DNA from: Oceanobacillus sp. Castelsardo
Lineage (GTDB): Bacteria > Bacillota > Bacilli > Bacillales > Amphibacillaceae
DNA length: 64,000 nucleotides
NCBI RefSeq assembly: GCF_001659985.1
Contig: NZ_LYCS01000004.1
Span: forward strand, 269,292 to 333,291
Direction: 5' to 3'
The stretch's first letter is position 1, and the number at the start of each line of letters is the position of its first letter. The translations under genes were made by a program, and so were the position numbers. Of the stretch, positions 1 to 8,997 are shown piece by piece. The notes below the pieces were generated by a model. It saw nothing but the letters and a program-made list of their open reading frames with translations, made no database searches and was not told the origin of the DNA.

Positions 1-1325
1 ATATTTAATTTCAAATCATCACTTAAATTTTTGATTTTACTTACTTTTACTCCAAGTTCTGGGTGTACTTCAAATCGAGTAACAGATGGACCTTGGGTTG
101 CCTTTACCACTTTTGCCCTTACATTGAAATGTTTTAACGTTTCTTCAAGTAAACGTTGCTGTTCTTCCACCCAAACACCATCTGAATCACTTCTTTCAAC
201 CCGATCGTTTAGTAAATGATTCGGGATTAAGATTTCATTTCCACCACTTGCTTGATTTAATGGATTCATTTCAATTTGTTGAGTTTTTTCATTTGGTTGA
301 AATTGATTTTTACTTTCATTTGGTTTATCCTCATTAAAAGTTGTTTTCATCTTTTCCATTTTTCTTCTATGCAAGTTCCGTTTGTCACTTGGTGTCATAA
401 TTACATTAAATGGGATGACTGAGGTCCTTTCGTTATCTTTTATCTTTGTAGAATTATTATCAGATTCTGTATTCGTACTTATGGATTCTTCCTGTTTGTC
501 AACTTCTGACGTTTTTTCTTCTACTGTAGCTGCAACTTCCTCTTCATCCTCAATTACTTGTATATTTTGTATTTGTAGATTATCCTTTTCTTTCTCAACT
601 ACCTCTATACGCTCATCTATATATTCTTCTCCGTTGCTCTTAGAATTATCTATTTCTCGTATTTCCTGTTCATTCGAAGATTCTTCTATTACATCGATTT
701 CATTTTCCTTTAATTCATTCTTCTTTTCCATTCCTATTGAAGAGGTAGTATCAGTTATATTATCTTCATCATTATTATTGTTTTGATTTTCTACTTCCCT
801 AGAATAAAAATCCTGTGGTCTGCCTTTTTGTTCAATTTCAATTTCCTTTTGTTTATTATCTTGACTTATGTAAGTTGGAATATCGGATGTCTGTTCTTCT
901 TTTCTTTCCCTTTTTTGAAATCCATATATTGGCGATGGAATCTCGGATACTTTAAATGGCTCATCTGTTTTTTTATATATTTTTTTATTATTTGAATTAG
1001 GTGGATTACTGTGAACATTGGGCTCTGTATGAACCGATCTAATTTGTTCATTTCTAATACGTTTATTCATATCCGTTTTTATTTTATTTTGTTTGACTAC
1101 AGTTTTTTCCTCTTCAAAACTTCTTACGTTAGTATTTTCCTTTTTTTCATCTGGAATAACAGGAAAACGAAACGGTTTCTCCTTTGGATAACGATACGTA
1201 ACTCTCGCCTTTAAATCTTGTTGAACTTCCTGGTTATACCCAGATTTAATTTCATGATGTTGATTTTCTTCAGGATCACTTTCGTTAAATAGTTCTCTTA
1301 TTTTACTTTTCCATTTTTCAAACAT
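1..1325 (-). CDS. sftA: DNA translocase SftA (FtsK/SpoIIIE family), N-terminal part
   Basis: The minus-strand frame from an ATG at 1325 stays open for 441 codons and runs off the left edge, so only the N-terminal part is present. It starts MFEKWKSKIRELF and is followed by about 330 residues of charged, low-complexity sequence rich in Glu, Lys and Asn. Near the window edge it becomes conserved, with the FtsK alpha-domain stretch TRFEVHPELGVKV. This fits SftA (YtpS), the soluble FtsK-like DNA pump that clears DNA from the division septum: there are no membrane segments at the N terminus, unlike SpoIIIE. The position next to ytpR agrees with Bacillus gene order. The motor domain lies outside the window. 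Identification is by the alpha-domain motif plus synteny. Confidence 0.85.
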   Translation of the reverse strand, partial: MFEKWKSKIRELFNESDPEENQHHEIKSGYNQEVQQDLKARVTYRYPKEKPFRFPVIPDEKKENTNVRSFEEEKTVVKQNKIKTDMNKRIRNEQIRSVHTEPNVHSNPPNSNNKKIYKKTDEPFKVSEIPSPIYGFQKRERKEEQTSDIPTYISQDNKQKEIEIEQKGRPQDFYSREVENQNNNNDEDNITDTTSSIGMEKKNELKENEIDVIEESSNEQEIREIDNSKSNGEEYIDERIEVVEKEKDNLQIQNIQVIEDEEEVAATVEEKTSEVDKQEESISTNTESDNNSTKIKDNERTSVIPFNVIMTPSDKRNLHRRKMEKMKTTFNEDKPNESKNQFQPNEKTQQIEMNPLNQASGGNEILIPNHLLNDRVERSDSDGVWVEEQQRLLEETLKHFNVRAKVVKATQGPSVTRFEVHPELGVKVSKIKNLSDDLKLN

Positions 1326-1490
1326 AAAACTCACTCATTTCTATTTCCATCAAATTTCTTGGTGTCTATTCTTGGTGTATAATCATTACTTAATAAGTTC
1401 TATTGTAGCATGTTTTACATTGATTAAAAGGAAAATTGTACCTAAATAGCACTCATGGTTAGATAGGTAAAAGGCTTTAGTTAATGAACA

Positions 1491-1536
1491 AAAGCAAAAG
1501 CAACCCTTAAAAGAACATTGGGTTGCTTTTGCTTTT
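1491..1536. terminator. Intrinsic terminator after ytpR
   Basis: A 16-bp perfect stem (AAAGCAAAAGCAACCC and its complement) with a 13-base loop. The right arm overlaps the ytpR stop codon region. Short T runs lie on both sides, but its position suits the end of the leftward ytpP-ytpQ-ytpR transcript, separating it from sftA. Confidence 0.75.
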
Positions 1537-2140
1537 AAAATGTAAATTCCTCACCTATTTGGTTTGAATCATCCAATACATAAATTCCTTTTTCAGTTGG
1601 CGCATTTGGCATTCCCAATTCTTTTTGAGAACAGATCATGCCATTCGATGCTACACCACGTAATTCGGTAGGTTTAATTTTCAATCCACTCGGCATTGTT
1701 GCACCTACCTTAGCAACTACTACTTTTTGACCTTTGTCTATATTTGGTGCACCACATACGATTTGAAGCGGTTCTTCCTCACCAACATCTACTTGACATA
1801 TACTTAATTTATCGGCATTTTCATGCTGTTCTTTACTCATCACATAACCTACAACAAACTTAGGACTTAAATCAAAATCCAAACTATCTTCTACTCCGTT
1901 TTCGACAAATAAATTCTTAATTTGGCCTAATAATTCTTCAGTTAATTTGACTTTTCCTGTTTGATTTAATGGAAAATGACTTTTCGCATTGTAAATATTA
2001 TATCCAAGTACTTTACCGTTACTTGTTAAAATCCTTGTAATGTCGGCTATTTTTTCAAATTTAATATCATAACGTTCTCCATCCTCAATAGGAATGATTA
2101 GTACGTCACCTATACCTTTTGGATTATAAAATACATCCAT
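1535..2140 (-). CDS. ytpR: YtpR-type tRNA-binding domain protein
   Basis: A 201-residue protein, the usual YtpR length. Residues ~90-195 form the EMAP/OB-fold tRNA-binding domain also found at the N terminus of PheRS beta: ADKL near 109-112, VCGAPN at 128-133 and RGVASNGMICS at 161-171. The N-terminal ~85 residues are YtpR-specific. The ATG follows an AGAGAGGAAG ribosome binding site. The family is thought to bind structured RNA, but its exact cellular role is not established. It is the last gene of the ytpP-ytpQ-ytpR set, but a 268-bp repeat element separates it from ytpQ here. Confidence 0.9.
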   Translation of the reverse strand: MDVFYNPKGIGDVLIIPIEDGERYDIKFEKIADITRILTSNGKVLGYNIYNAKSHFPLNQTGKVKLTEELLGQIKNLFVENGVEDSLDFDLSPKFVVGYVMSKEQHENADKLSICQVDVGEEEPLQIVCGAPNIDKGQKVVVAKVGATMPSGLKIKPTELRGVASNGMICSQKELGMPNAPTEKGIYVLDDSNQIGEEFTF

Positions 2141-2162
2141 CCTAAACTTCCTCTCTTAAAGG

Positions 2163-2430
2163 CTGTTCGAAAAAGTCCGAAGAAAATGACACTTCGCATT
2201 TCTTCGTTGGCTATAGGGGAATTTCTACTAAGACCGCCCACGTCCTGTGGGCAACGTAGAAGTCAGCACCTCCCGTGCAAGTCCGATACTCACGTATTCC
2301 CCTATACGTTCCGTTACTCAAAGCTACGCCGCCTCGAACTGCTACGCACAGGACGTGCTAGTGTCGGCGTTGCAATAGGACGTTGCGCATTTAGCCGACC
2401 TTGGTCCTTTTCATCCTCCTTTTTGAACAC
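2163..2430. repeat. Dispersed element with terminal inverted repeats, copy 1
   Basis: A non-coding block between ytpQ and ytpR, visibly more GC-rich than its surroundings. Its ends are imperfect inverted repeats (TGTTCGAAAAAG at the left, CTTTTTGAACA at the right). Both ends match the element at 58992-59160, including the inner motifs ACACTTC on the left and TTGGTCC on the right. The interior holds hairpins such as CCCAC-GTCCT-GTGGG. No transposase is encoded, so it resembles a MITE or REP-like repeat. It sits inside what is otherwise a compact operon. I do not recognise a published name. Confidence 0.65.
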
Positions 2431-2439
2431 GCACTCTTA

Positions 2440-3243
2440 CTATTTCTGTGGTCTATTTTTCGCAAGTATGAAAATGGGTTCTAATTTTTTGTTTTCATAT
2501 ATAAACGGAAGGGACGTAATCGGAATTCTTCCTTCTGCAAAAAACTTCATTGTCATTTGCGCTAAAATATCGTAACCAGTACTATTTTGAATATCCCCAA
2601 TAATTAGTACATCTTGATGAGGGACAGCCACTGCAACCTCACCTTTTGCATTAACTTTCATTTCTTCTAAAAAAGCTTCGTTAAGAATTCGGCTTGCATC
2701 GTAACCATCTTGTGTAGCTATGAAGTAAAAGTCATTATCTGCTACTCTATCTTTTTTAGGCTCTACAGAAAGAGAACGGACGTTAAAAGAAGCAACTTCA
2801 TCAATATGCTCTTTAACCCATCCTTCTTTTTCCAGCAATTCTTCATCTAATAGTTGATAGGATCTGCCTAAGTCTAGAGCATAGAAGATTCTTGTTTCCG
2901 CAGTATGCTCCTTCGTAAGCAGCTTTTTTCCTTTCTTCGTTTCTGTCGGAAAAGAAGTAGATCTTATTACTGGAAAAATATTTTTTTCCATACCAGAAAG
3001 TTCTGGTGTTTGGTTCATGATTCTTAAAGCCTCTCTAATATGAGATTCAAGATCATCGATTGCTTCCTCACCGCGCTGATTATACTTGCCAATCACATTT
3101 GGCAAGGAAATAGTCATACCTTGTTTTGTATCTTTCCATTCCACTCGGAACGCGTCTTTATCACGATCAAAGGACGTTCTCCAATTTTCGTTCTTTAAGC
3201 GCTCATCTAATTTCTTTTTCATTTGTAAACTAGTCATCTTCAA
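2440..3243 (-). CDS. ytpQ: DUF1444 family protein YtpQ
   Basis: A 267-residue protein starting MKMTSLQMKKKLDERL with no signal peptide or membrane segments, so probably cytoplasmic. Length, start and position between ytpP and ytpR match B. subtilis YtpQ (DUF1444). The biochemical function of this family is unknown. The start is preceded by a GGAGGGACTT-type ribosome binding site. It lies 51 bp after ytpP and is probably co-transcribed with it. Its stop is only about 10 bp from the edge of the inserted repeat element, so the coding sequence appears intact. Confidence 0.9.
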   Translation of the reverse strand: MKMTSLQMKKKLDERLKNENWRTSFDRDKDAFRVEWKDTKQGMTISLPNVIGKYNQRGEEAIDDLESHIREALRIMNQTPELSGMEKNIFPVIRSTSFPTETKKGKKLLTKEHTAETRIFYALDLGRSYQLLDEELLEKEGWVKEHIDEVASFNVRSLSVEPKKDRVADNDFYFIATQDGYDASRILNEAFLEEMKVNAKGEVAVAVPHQDVLIIGDIQNSTGYDILAQMTMKFFAEGRIPITSLPFIYENKKLEPIFILAKNRPQK

Positions 3244-3294
3244 AATAAGTCCCTCCTTTCCTTAAACTGATAAGCGTCATGGAAGCTGATTTAT

Positions 3295-3612
3295 TTAAGC
3301 TGGTAAACCTTTTATAAATTCCATGATTTCTTCTTTTGTTTTACGATCTTTACTAACAAATCTACCTACTTCTTTACCATTTCGATATGCAAGAAAACTT
3401 GGAATTCCTAAAATATCATTTTCTTGACAGATTTCAATAAATTGATCACGATCAATTTTAATAAATGTATATTCAGGAAATGCTTCCTCAACTTCGGGTA
3501 GTTCTGGTTCAATAAAACGGCAATCTACACACCAATCTGCAGAAAATACCATAATTACATTACTATCTTTTACAAGCTCCTTATATTCTGTTACAGATTC
3601 TAATTGTTTCAT
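3295..3612 (-). CDS. ytpP: Thioredoxin-like protein YtpP
   Basis: A 105-residue thioredoxin-fold protein with the active-site pair as WCVDC at 27-31 and the family's cis-proline at 71 (GIPSFLAY). This is not the classical WCGPC, so the redox potential probably differs from that of TrxA. There is no signal peptide, so it is cytoplasmic. Bacillus YtpP has been linked to low-molecular-weight thiol redox chemistry; that is family knowledge, not visible here. It is the first gene of the leftward ytpP-ytpQ-ytpR set and diverges from ytoQ. Confidence 0.92.
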   Translation of the reverse strand: MKQLESVTEYKELVKDSNVIMVFSADWCVDCRFIEPELPEVEEAFPEYTFIKIDRDQFIEICQENDILGIPSFLAYRNGKEVGRFVSKDRKTKEEIMEFIKGLPA

Positions 3613-3779
3613 TCATAATCACTCCTTCTTTGATTACTATAACGTTGATTCTAATATGTTTCAATTAACAAACATTATATTCAACATATTTGAAAGGAAA
3701 CTAATTTTATGCAATTTCTTGGAAAATATGTAAAAATTCATATAATATTAAAATCAAGATGAATAGGGAGGAAGAAAAC

Positions 3780-4220
3780 ATGGAACTTATTGTATATTTA
3801 GCTGGACAAATTCACGACAATTGGAGAGATGAGGTAGAGCAAATAGCACAAACAAAACAACTACCACTTACATTCGTATCTCCCCAAACGAATCATGACC
3901 GTTCTGATGATATTGGAGAAGCCATTCTAGGGGAACAGCCTGGTGATCTATATAAAGACGATGCTGCGTCAGATGTTAATAATTTCAGAACACAAGTATT
4001 AATGCAAAAAGCGGATATTGTTATTGCTTTATTTGGAGAAAAATATAAACAATGGAATACTGCAATGGATGCAAGCACCGCAATTGCTATGAATAAACCG
4101 ACTATACTTGTTCGACCTACATCATTGATTCATCCTCTTAAGGAACTTTCTAATAAAGCGAATGTTACAGTTGAAACGGTAGAACAAGCTCTAGAAGTAA
4201 TTGCATATATATATGAATAA
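3780..4220 (+). CDS. ytoQ: YtoQ family protein
   Basis: 146 residues from the ATG at 3780, which follows a strong GGGAGGAAG ribosome binding site. A longer frame from 3759 lacks a good site. The protein starts MELIVYLAGQIHDNW and has a nucleoside-deoxyribosyltransferase-like flavour (residues about 88-110, ALFGEKYKQWNTAMDAS), typical of the YtoQ family, whose function is unknown. It is soluble, has no signal peptide and is transcribed as a single gene. It ends at a strong bidirectional terminator shared with the facing DUF84 gene. Confidence 0.88.
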   Translation: MELIVYLAGQIHDNWRDEVEQIAQTKQLPLTFVSPQTNHDRSDDIGEAILGEQPGDLYKDDAASDVNNFRTQVLMQKADIVIALFGEKYKQWNTAMDASTAIAMNKPTILVRPTSLIHPLKELSNKANVTVETVEQALEVIAYIYE

Positions 4221-4224
4221 TAAT

Positions 4225-4269
4225 AAAAATAGGAACTAGAATGACCACGGCATTCTAGTTCCTATTTTT
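4225..4269. terminator. Bidirectional terminator between ytoQ and the DUF84 gene
   Basis: A perfect 19-bp stem (AAAAATAGGAACTAGAATG and complement) with a 7-base loop, bounded by A and T runs that serve both converging genes. Its right arm lies within the last codons of the DUF84 gene. Confidence 0.92.
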
Positions 4270-4764
4270 ATTTTCATATTCCCACTGGCCACGCAACAGT
4301 TTTACTACATGACTGAACATTTCTTTTCGCGATATCAAATCATTAGTAAAAATTCCAATTGCACCTTCATTATTTCTTACTTCTTTTCGCATAGAATAAT
4401 TATCCATAATGTTACCCAATTCCATGCCTTCTTGTAACTTTAAGTCTATTTCTTTCGGTAAAAGAATACGAGCACCACTTGCAGTAAATGTTTGGTTTGC
4501 TGTCATAAGTGCTCCCCAATTACATAAATAAAGCTCACTTCCTACGTACATTACTCCACCTTCAAGGCCAATCCCGATTACATTTGCGGATGAATCCTGA
4601 CAATACTTAGCACGATTAATCGCACCTTTTCTTGTTTCCTCATCGGAAAAGGGTTGTGCGGATACATCAGAAGATACATTTAGTGGAGTCACTTTAGCTT
4701 CGGGAAATATTTCTTCTACTGCTTTAATCTTTGTTGGGTTTTTAGAACCTACTATAATATTCAA
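4255..4764 (-). CDS. DUF84 family inosine/xanthosine triphosphatase (YjjX-like)
   Basis: 169 residues. The N terminus MNIIVGSKNPTKIKAVEEIF carries the S-K-N-P-T-K nucleotide-binding signature of the YjjX/Maf/HAM1-like fold. Members hydrolyse ITP and XTP to limit deaminated purines in nucleotide pools. Residues 87-97 (GALMTANQTFT) and the C terminus also fit DUF84. It is cytoplasmic. The start lies about 45 bp from the ytoP stop, so it may be co-transcribed with ytoP. The activity is inferred from the family; the symbol yjjX applies to the E. coli homologue. Confidence 0.82.
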   Translation of the reverse strand: MNIIVGSKNPTKIKAVEEIFPEAKVTPLNVSSDVSAQPFSDEETRKGAINRAKYCQDSSANVIGIGLEGGVMYVGSELYLCNWGALMTANQTFTASGARILLPKEIDLKLQEGMELGNIMDNYSMRKEVRNNEGAIGIFTNDLISRKEMFSHVVKLLRGQWEYENKNRN

Positions 4765-4809
4765 TTTAAAGCCACCTTACTGCTGTTCATTTAACAGCAG
4801 TTACCTTTG

Positions 4810-5874
4810 TTATTTTCCACGTATTAATTCAACTGTGTTTTGGTCTGTTGCTTTTACTAATTTAATTAGTAACTCTTTTGCTGCTGCATAATCATCTACA
4901 TGAATTAAAGAAGCAGATGTATGAATATAACGTGAACATATTCCTACTACTGCCGTTGGTACTCCTTCATTAGAAAGATGAATACTACCTGCATCTGTAC
5001 CACCTTGAGAAACAAAATATTGGTATGGAATATCATTTGACTCGGCAGTATCTAGGATAAACTCTCTCATACTTGGACTAGTAATCATAGTACGATCAAA
5101 AATTCTTAACAGTGCTCCTTTTCCTAATTGGCCAAAGGCTGTTTTATCCCCAGAAGCATCGTTAGCAGGAGAGGCATCTAATACATATGAAATATCAGGC
5201 TTTATCATATTTGACGCTACTTTCGCACCTCTTAATCCAACTTCCTCTTGTACAGTTGCCCCCGAATATAATTTATTTGGTAAATTCTCATTTTGTAGCT
5301 CTTTTAATAATTCAATGGACAATCCACATCCATAACGATTATCCCAAGCTTTTGCTAATATTTTTTTGGGGTTAGCCATTGGTTGAAACGGCGTTACTGG
5401 TACAATCGAATCTCCAGGTCTAACTCCCATTTTTTTAACATCCTCTTTATCATCAGCACCAATATCCAATAACATATTTTTAATTTCCATCGGCTTCTTA
5501 CGTTGTGCTTCAGACAATAAATGTGGAGGAATAGATCCGATTACTCCTATTACTGGTCCAGTTTTAGTTAGAACTTGCATACGTTGCGCTAGTAATACCT
5601 GATCCCACCATCCTCCTAGCGGCTGAAAGCGAATCATTCCATTATCTGTAATTTGTGTCACCATGAACCCAACTTCATCCATATGGCCTGCAACCATCAC
5701 CTTTGGTCCATTCCCATGTTTTACTCCAAACAAGCCGCCCAAATTATCTTGAACGATTTCATCAGAATACTTTTCTAATTCTTTTTTCATAAAAGCGCGA
5801 ACTGCATGTTCATTGCCAGACGCACCCGGAAGCTCTGTTAATGTTTTAAATAGATCAAGTGTTTCTTGATTCAT
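4810..5874 (-). CDS. ytoP: M42 family aminopeptidase YtoP
   Basis: 354 residues from the ATG at 5874, which follows GGAGGGGATGAA. An in-frame extension to 5979 has no ribosome binding site and no family support. M42 (TET-type) metallopeptidase features: the metal ligands in GHMDEVG (H64, D66), WDNRYGCG, the catalytic VQEEVG pair and a late [11 protein letters not shown] histidine. Members assemble into large particles that trim peptides from the N terminus, and some are glucanase-like by misannotation. It is cytoplasmic. Gene order matches B. subtilis. Confidence 0.9.
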   Translation of the reverse strand: MNQETLDLFKTLTELPGASGNEHAVRAFMKKELEKYSDEIVQDNLGGLFGVKHGNGPKVMVAGHMDEVGFMVTQITDNGMIRFQPLGGWWDQVLLAQRMQVLTKTGPVIGVIGSIPPHLLSEAQRKKPMEIKNMLLDIGADDKEDVKKMGVRPGDSIVPVTPFQPMANPKKILAKAWDNRYGCGLSIELLKELQNENLPNKLYSGATVQEEVGLRGAKVASNMIKPDISYVLDASPANDASGDKTAFGQLGKGALLRIFDRTMITSPSMREFILDTAESNDIPYQYFVSQGGTDAGSIHLSNEGVPTAVVGICSRYIHTSASLIHVDDYAAAKELLIKLVKATDQNTVELIRGK

Positions 5875-6050
5875 TTCATCCCCTCCAATATTAATATATG
5901 TATGTCTTAAGTGTGAACAACCTCTTTTAAGTATAACGGAAATAGTATATTTTATTCCAATCATGCTCTTCATTTCCATTTAGAAATAGATAATGTATAC
6001 TAATTTATAGAAAGCACAACACTACAATGAACGGTCCAGGAGGTTTAGTT

Positions 6051-6365
6051 ATGAAAAAGAGAAATATTTTTTTAGCTGCGGCAATTGGTTTTACTTTCGG
6101 ATATATAACAAATCAACAAGTACAATTACGCCAAAAAGTAAGTCCTGAAACAGCATTAAAAAACGCAAAAGAACTTTTTAAAAAATCAGGTCCAATTATT
6201 GGCTCTTGGATTTATATGAAACCTGAATCCGTTGTGAAGAATGGTCTTCCATATCAAGCTTACCGCGGCGGTATAACACGAAATATTAACGGAGAAAACG
6301 TCCAATACGAATTCTATGTTGATATTGAAACTGGTGGAATCATTTCTTCCGACAAAACCGAATAA
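6051..6365 (+). CDS. ytzB: YtzB, membrane-anchored PepSY-domain protein
   Basis: 104 residues from the ATG at 6051, preceded by AGGAGG with 7-base spacing; the longer frame from 6027 would include the ribosome binding site itself. Residues 1-20 (KKRNIFLAAAIGFTFGYI) form a single membrane anchor or uncleaved signal. The rest is a PepSY-like module (YEFYVDIETGGIISSD at the end). PepSY domains are found in peptidase propeptides and periplasmic inhibitors, but the role of YtzB is not known. It is monocistronic and ends in a terminator shared with ytnP. Confidence 0.85.
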   Translation: MKKRNIFLAAAIGFTFGYITNQQVQLRQKVSPETALKNAKELFKKSGPIIGSWIYMKPESVVKNGLPYQAYRGGITRNINGENVQYEFYVDIETGGIISSDKTE

Positions 6366-6390
6366 GAAATTGGCAATCGCCAATTTCTTA
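6363..6390. terminator. Bidirectional terminator between ytzB and ytnP
   Basis: TAAGAAATTGGC - AATC - GCCAATTTCTTA, a perfect 12-bp stem starting in the ytzB stop codon. It lies directly before the ytnP stop and serves both genes. Confidence 0.85.
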
Positions 6391-6397
6391 TTCATTA

Positions 6398-7252
6398 TCA
6401 ATATTCATAACGCTCACGCTTTACTTCATCTACTTTTTTACCTTCTTGGTTGAATTTGATCGCTCTATAATAAGCATCATGATAAAAGGTATACCATGAT
6501 CCCTTGTTGTACCCAAATTCCATCCAGTTTTCCTTTTCATGAACGGATGTTACAGGATAATCATCATATGCCATTGCCCATAGTTTATTTTGATGGGCGT
6601 GAGTACCCATTAAATCAGCCATATGAATAAAAGATTCTTCCCCTTCTTCAAAAACGATTATAGCATGTCCATCACTATGGCCGCCTGTATAAATCATACG
6701 TAAACCTTCCAAAATTTCTATTTCATCCGCAAATGTTTCTACTTGCTCTTCAACAGGCTGCCAATTACTTTCCCAATATGTATTGACAGATCTGATATTC
6801 GGATTTCTCATTTCATTCCATTCTATTGCCGATGTATAAATCGTTGCATTTTTAAAAATAGACTCATATTCTTCCTCATCTGTTTTCTTTGTTAATCCCG
6901 AAGCATGATCATAATGGAAGTGAGTCATTAAAATCATATCAATATCATTTACACTTAAATTTAGTTCTTTTAGAGACTTATTTATAGATGATTGTTCTAA
7001 TATACCAAAGTTTCGTATTTGCTTTTCAGTAAATTTATCATTACCCAATCCTGTTTCAATTAAGATATTTTTTCCATCTATTTGTAATAGTATGGGATCA
7101 GCTCTTAATTCAATTTGATTTTTATCATTATATGGATATAATTTGCTCCATAAGGCTTTAGGTACCACACCAAACATAGCACCACCATCTAAGAACGACA
7201 CTCCACCGTTTAACCAAGTTAAGTTTGCTCTTCCAACTTTCAATTTCTCCAA
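6398..7252 (-). CDS. ytnP: YtnP-like metallo-beta-lactamase-fold hydrolase (putative lactonase)
   Basis: A metallo-beta-lactamase fold with the zinc motif HFHYDH at about residues 111-116, and later histidines in TGGHSDGH and MADLMGTHAH. YtnP homologues are described as quorum-quenching lactonases acting on secreted lactone signals; this is family knowledge. Start choice: the first ATG (7261) abuts its ribosome binding site GAAAGGGG with no spacer. A TTG three codons later at 7252 has 9-base spacing and gives an N terminus (MEKLKVG...TWLNGG) like that of YtnP as I remember it. It is cytoplasmic and diverges from maf. Confidence 0.85.
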   Translation of the reverse strand: MEKLKVGRANLTWLNGGVSFLDGGAMFGVVPKALWSKLYPYNDKNQIELRADPILLQIDGKNILIETGLGNDKFTEKQIRNFGILEQSSINKSLKELNLSVNDIDMILMTHFHYDHASGLTKKTDEEEYESIFKNATIYTSAIEWNEMRNPNIRSVNTYWESNWQPVEEQVETFADEIEILEGLRMIYTGGHSDGHAIIVFEEGEESFIHMADLMGTHAHQNKLWAMAYDDYPVTSVHEKENWMEFGYNKGSWYTFYHDAYYRAIKFNQEGKKVDEVKRERYEY

Positions 7253-7382
7253 TCTATTCATCCCCTTTCTCTACTCATATCTTAAATTAATTTTGAATAT
7301 TCCGCAATCAATAATTGAATCTTAAAATTCTTTCATGTTAAAATTAATCTGATTCGCATACTTACAAAGAAGGATGATAATA

Positions 7383-7970
7383 ATGGAACAACGGTTAATA
7401 TTAGCTTCTGGTTCTCCTAGAAGAAAAGAATTGTTGCAAAATATGAATCTTTCATTTGATGTTATCGTTAGTGATGTTGAAGAAACGATAGATAGAACAT
7501 TATCACCTGAAGAATTAGTTCAATCAATTTCCTACCAGAAGGCTTTTTCAATTGCCAAAAATCATCCAAAAGCATTCGTAATCGGGGCGGATACGGTGGT
7601 GCTTTTAGATAATCAAGTACTTGGAAAACCTACAACCGAGGAAAATGCTTTTCAAATTCTTCATCAATTATCCGGACGACAGCATGAAGTGCTAACAGGA
7701 GTCACTATTATAAAAGATAAGCAAATCATTTCTTTTTATGAAAAGACCCTTATTGAATTCTGGCCGTTAACAAAAAGTGAAATATGGGACTATATTAAAA
7801 CAGGTGAACCAATGGATAAAGCAGGTTCGTACGGAATTCAAGGTCTCGGTTCCTATTTAGTTAAGAAAATAAATGGTGACTATTGTACAGTTGTCGGTTT
7901 ACCTGTAGCAAGATTATTAAGAGAATTAGAACAGATGGGATATAAGAAAGAACAAAAACCTACACCCTGA
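7383..7970 (+). CDS. maf: Maf family nucleotide pyrophosphatase
   Basis: 195 residues from the ATG at 7383, where AAGAAGG is 9 bases upstream; an ATG at 7374 overlaps that site. The N terminus LILASGSPRRKELL is the Maf signature, and GADTVV near 70 and GKP near 83 complete the active site. Maf proteins hydrolyse dTTP, UTP and modified pyrimidine triphosphates and influence septation. In B. subtilis maf sits before radC-mreBCD; here it is a single gene inside the yt- block, so its location is unusual. It ends in a terminator overlapping the stop codon. Confidence 0.92.
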   Translation: MEQRLILASGSPRRKELLQNMNLSFDVIVSDVEETIDRTLSPEELVQSISYQKAFSIAKNHPKAFVIGADTVVLLDNQVLGKPTTEENAFQILHQLSGRQHEVLTGVTIIKDKQIISFYEKTLIEFWPLTKSEIWDYIKTGEPMDKAGSYGIQGLGSYLVKKINGDYCTVVGLPVARLLRELEQMGYKKEQKPTP

Positions 7971-7992
7971 AATAATCTTGGGTGTAGGTTTT
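7955..7992. terminator. Bidirectional terminator between maf and the dioxygenase gene
   Basis: AAAACCTACACCC - 12-base loop - GGGTGTAGGTTTT, a perfect 13-bp stem whose left arm is within the final maf codons. It faces the stop of the converging dioxygenase gene. Confidence 0.88.
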
Positions 7993-7998
7993 ACTCTC

Positions 7999-8976
7999 TT
8001 ATTCTTTTTCAAATTCAATTGTACTTCTTACTGTATCAATTGGTCTTACTAATTTCTCAATTTGTTCACGTTTATCCTCAAAAAATGGTGGTAGTGCTAG
8101 CTTTTCACCTAACGTTTCATATGGCTCATCATCCATGAATCCTGGTCCATCTGTTGCGAATTCAAATAATATATATGGTGCAACACGTACATATAAAGAT
8201 TTAAAATAAAAACGATCTACTAAACCAGACGTTTGGAAACCGAAGTTTTCCATCCTCGTCATCCAATGTTTTAACTCTGATTCATCTTTTACACGAAGAG
8301 CTGCATGGTGTACCGTACCAAACCCTTGCATTGCTTGAGCTAATACGGTATTTTCTTCCACTATTACCCTTGCACCATTCCCACCTTCATTCACTTCAAA
8401 TAAATGCAGGGAACCCTCTTGATCTACTTCTTTAAATTGTAATACTTTTTCCATCATATCTTTAAAGTATTTGAAATTTGCTATTCTAACATGGATTGGA
8501 CCTAATCCTGTAATAGCGTATTCTAAAGGTACCGGACCTTTTTGCCAAGGAATTCCCGATTGAACTCCATCTATGCCTTCATCAGATACAAGTTGATATT
8601 GTTGGTCATCATAATCAACAAAAGGAAGTGTTTTTACCCCAAATTGATTTTTAATTCCACTATGCTTCACTTCTAATCGATCAAATCGTTTCACCCAGTA
8701 TTCCAATGCTTCATCACTAGGCACACGAAAAGATGATCTAAAAATTTCGTTCGTACCATGTGAACCCTTTGGAATATTTGGAAAGTCAAAAAATGTCATA
8801 TCTGTGCCTGGATTTCCTTTATCATCAGCAAAGAATAAATGATATGTCTGTATATCGTCTTGGTTTACCGTTTTTTTAACCAATCGCATTCCTAATATAT
8901 ATGTGAAAAATTTATAATTTTCTTCCGCACTACTTGTAATTGCTGTTACATGATGAATCCCTTTTAGTTCATTCAT
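7999..8976 (-). CDS. VOC-family ring-cleaving dioxygenase (MhqO/MhqA-like)
   Basis: 325 residues with two glyoxalase/extradiol-dioxygenase (VOC) modules. The N-terminal one starts KGIHHVTAIT (paired His 8-9) and the second contains GTVHHAALRV near 220 and LFEFATDG near 270, giving a 2-His-1-Glu metal site. Length and layout match MhqO/MhqA (YdfO/YkcA), which help remove hydroquinones and catechols under quinone stress. GGAGGC lies 8 bases before the ATG. It is a single gene. A palindromic region just upstream is a candidate operator for a MarR-type quinone sensor. Confidence 0.85.
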   Translation of the reverse strand: MNELKGIHHVTAITSSAEENYKFFTYILGMRLVKKTVNQDDIQTYHLFFADDKGNPGTDMTFFDFPNIPKGSHGTNEIFRSSFRVPSDEALEYWVKRFDRLEVKHSGIKNQFGVKTLPFVDYDDQQYQLVSDEGIDGVQSGIPWQKGPVPLEYAITGLGPIHVRIANFKYFKDMMEKVLQFKEVDQEGSLHLFEVNEGGNGARVIVEENTVLAQAMQGFGTVHHAALRVKDESELKHWMTRMENFGFQTSGLVDRFYFKSLYVRVAPYILFEFATDGPGFMDDEPYETLGEKLALPPFFEDKREQIEKLVRPIDTVRSTIEFEKE

Positions 8977-8997
8977 TTAATATGCCTCCAAGCCAAA

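Noticed and set aside
382..786. Plus-strand open frame rich in Ser and Phe
   Set aside because: It is the complement of the low-complexity part of sftA, which is open over the whole region and has the conserved FtsK alpha motif; no ribosome binding site.
2186..2575. Plus-strand frame of 129 codons across repeat copy 1
   Set aside because: It runs from the repeat into the 3' end of ytpQ on the opposite strand and has no family resemblance.
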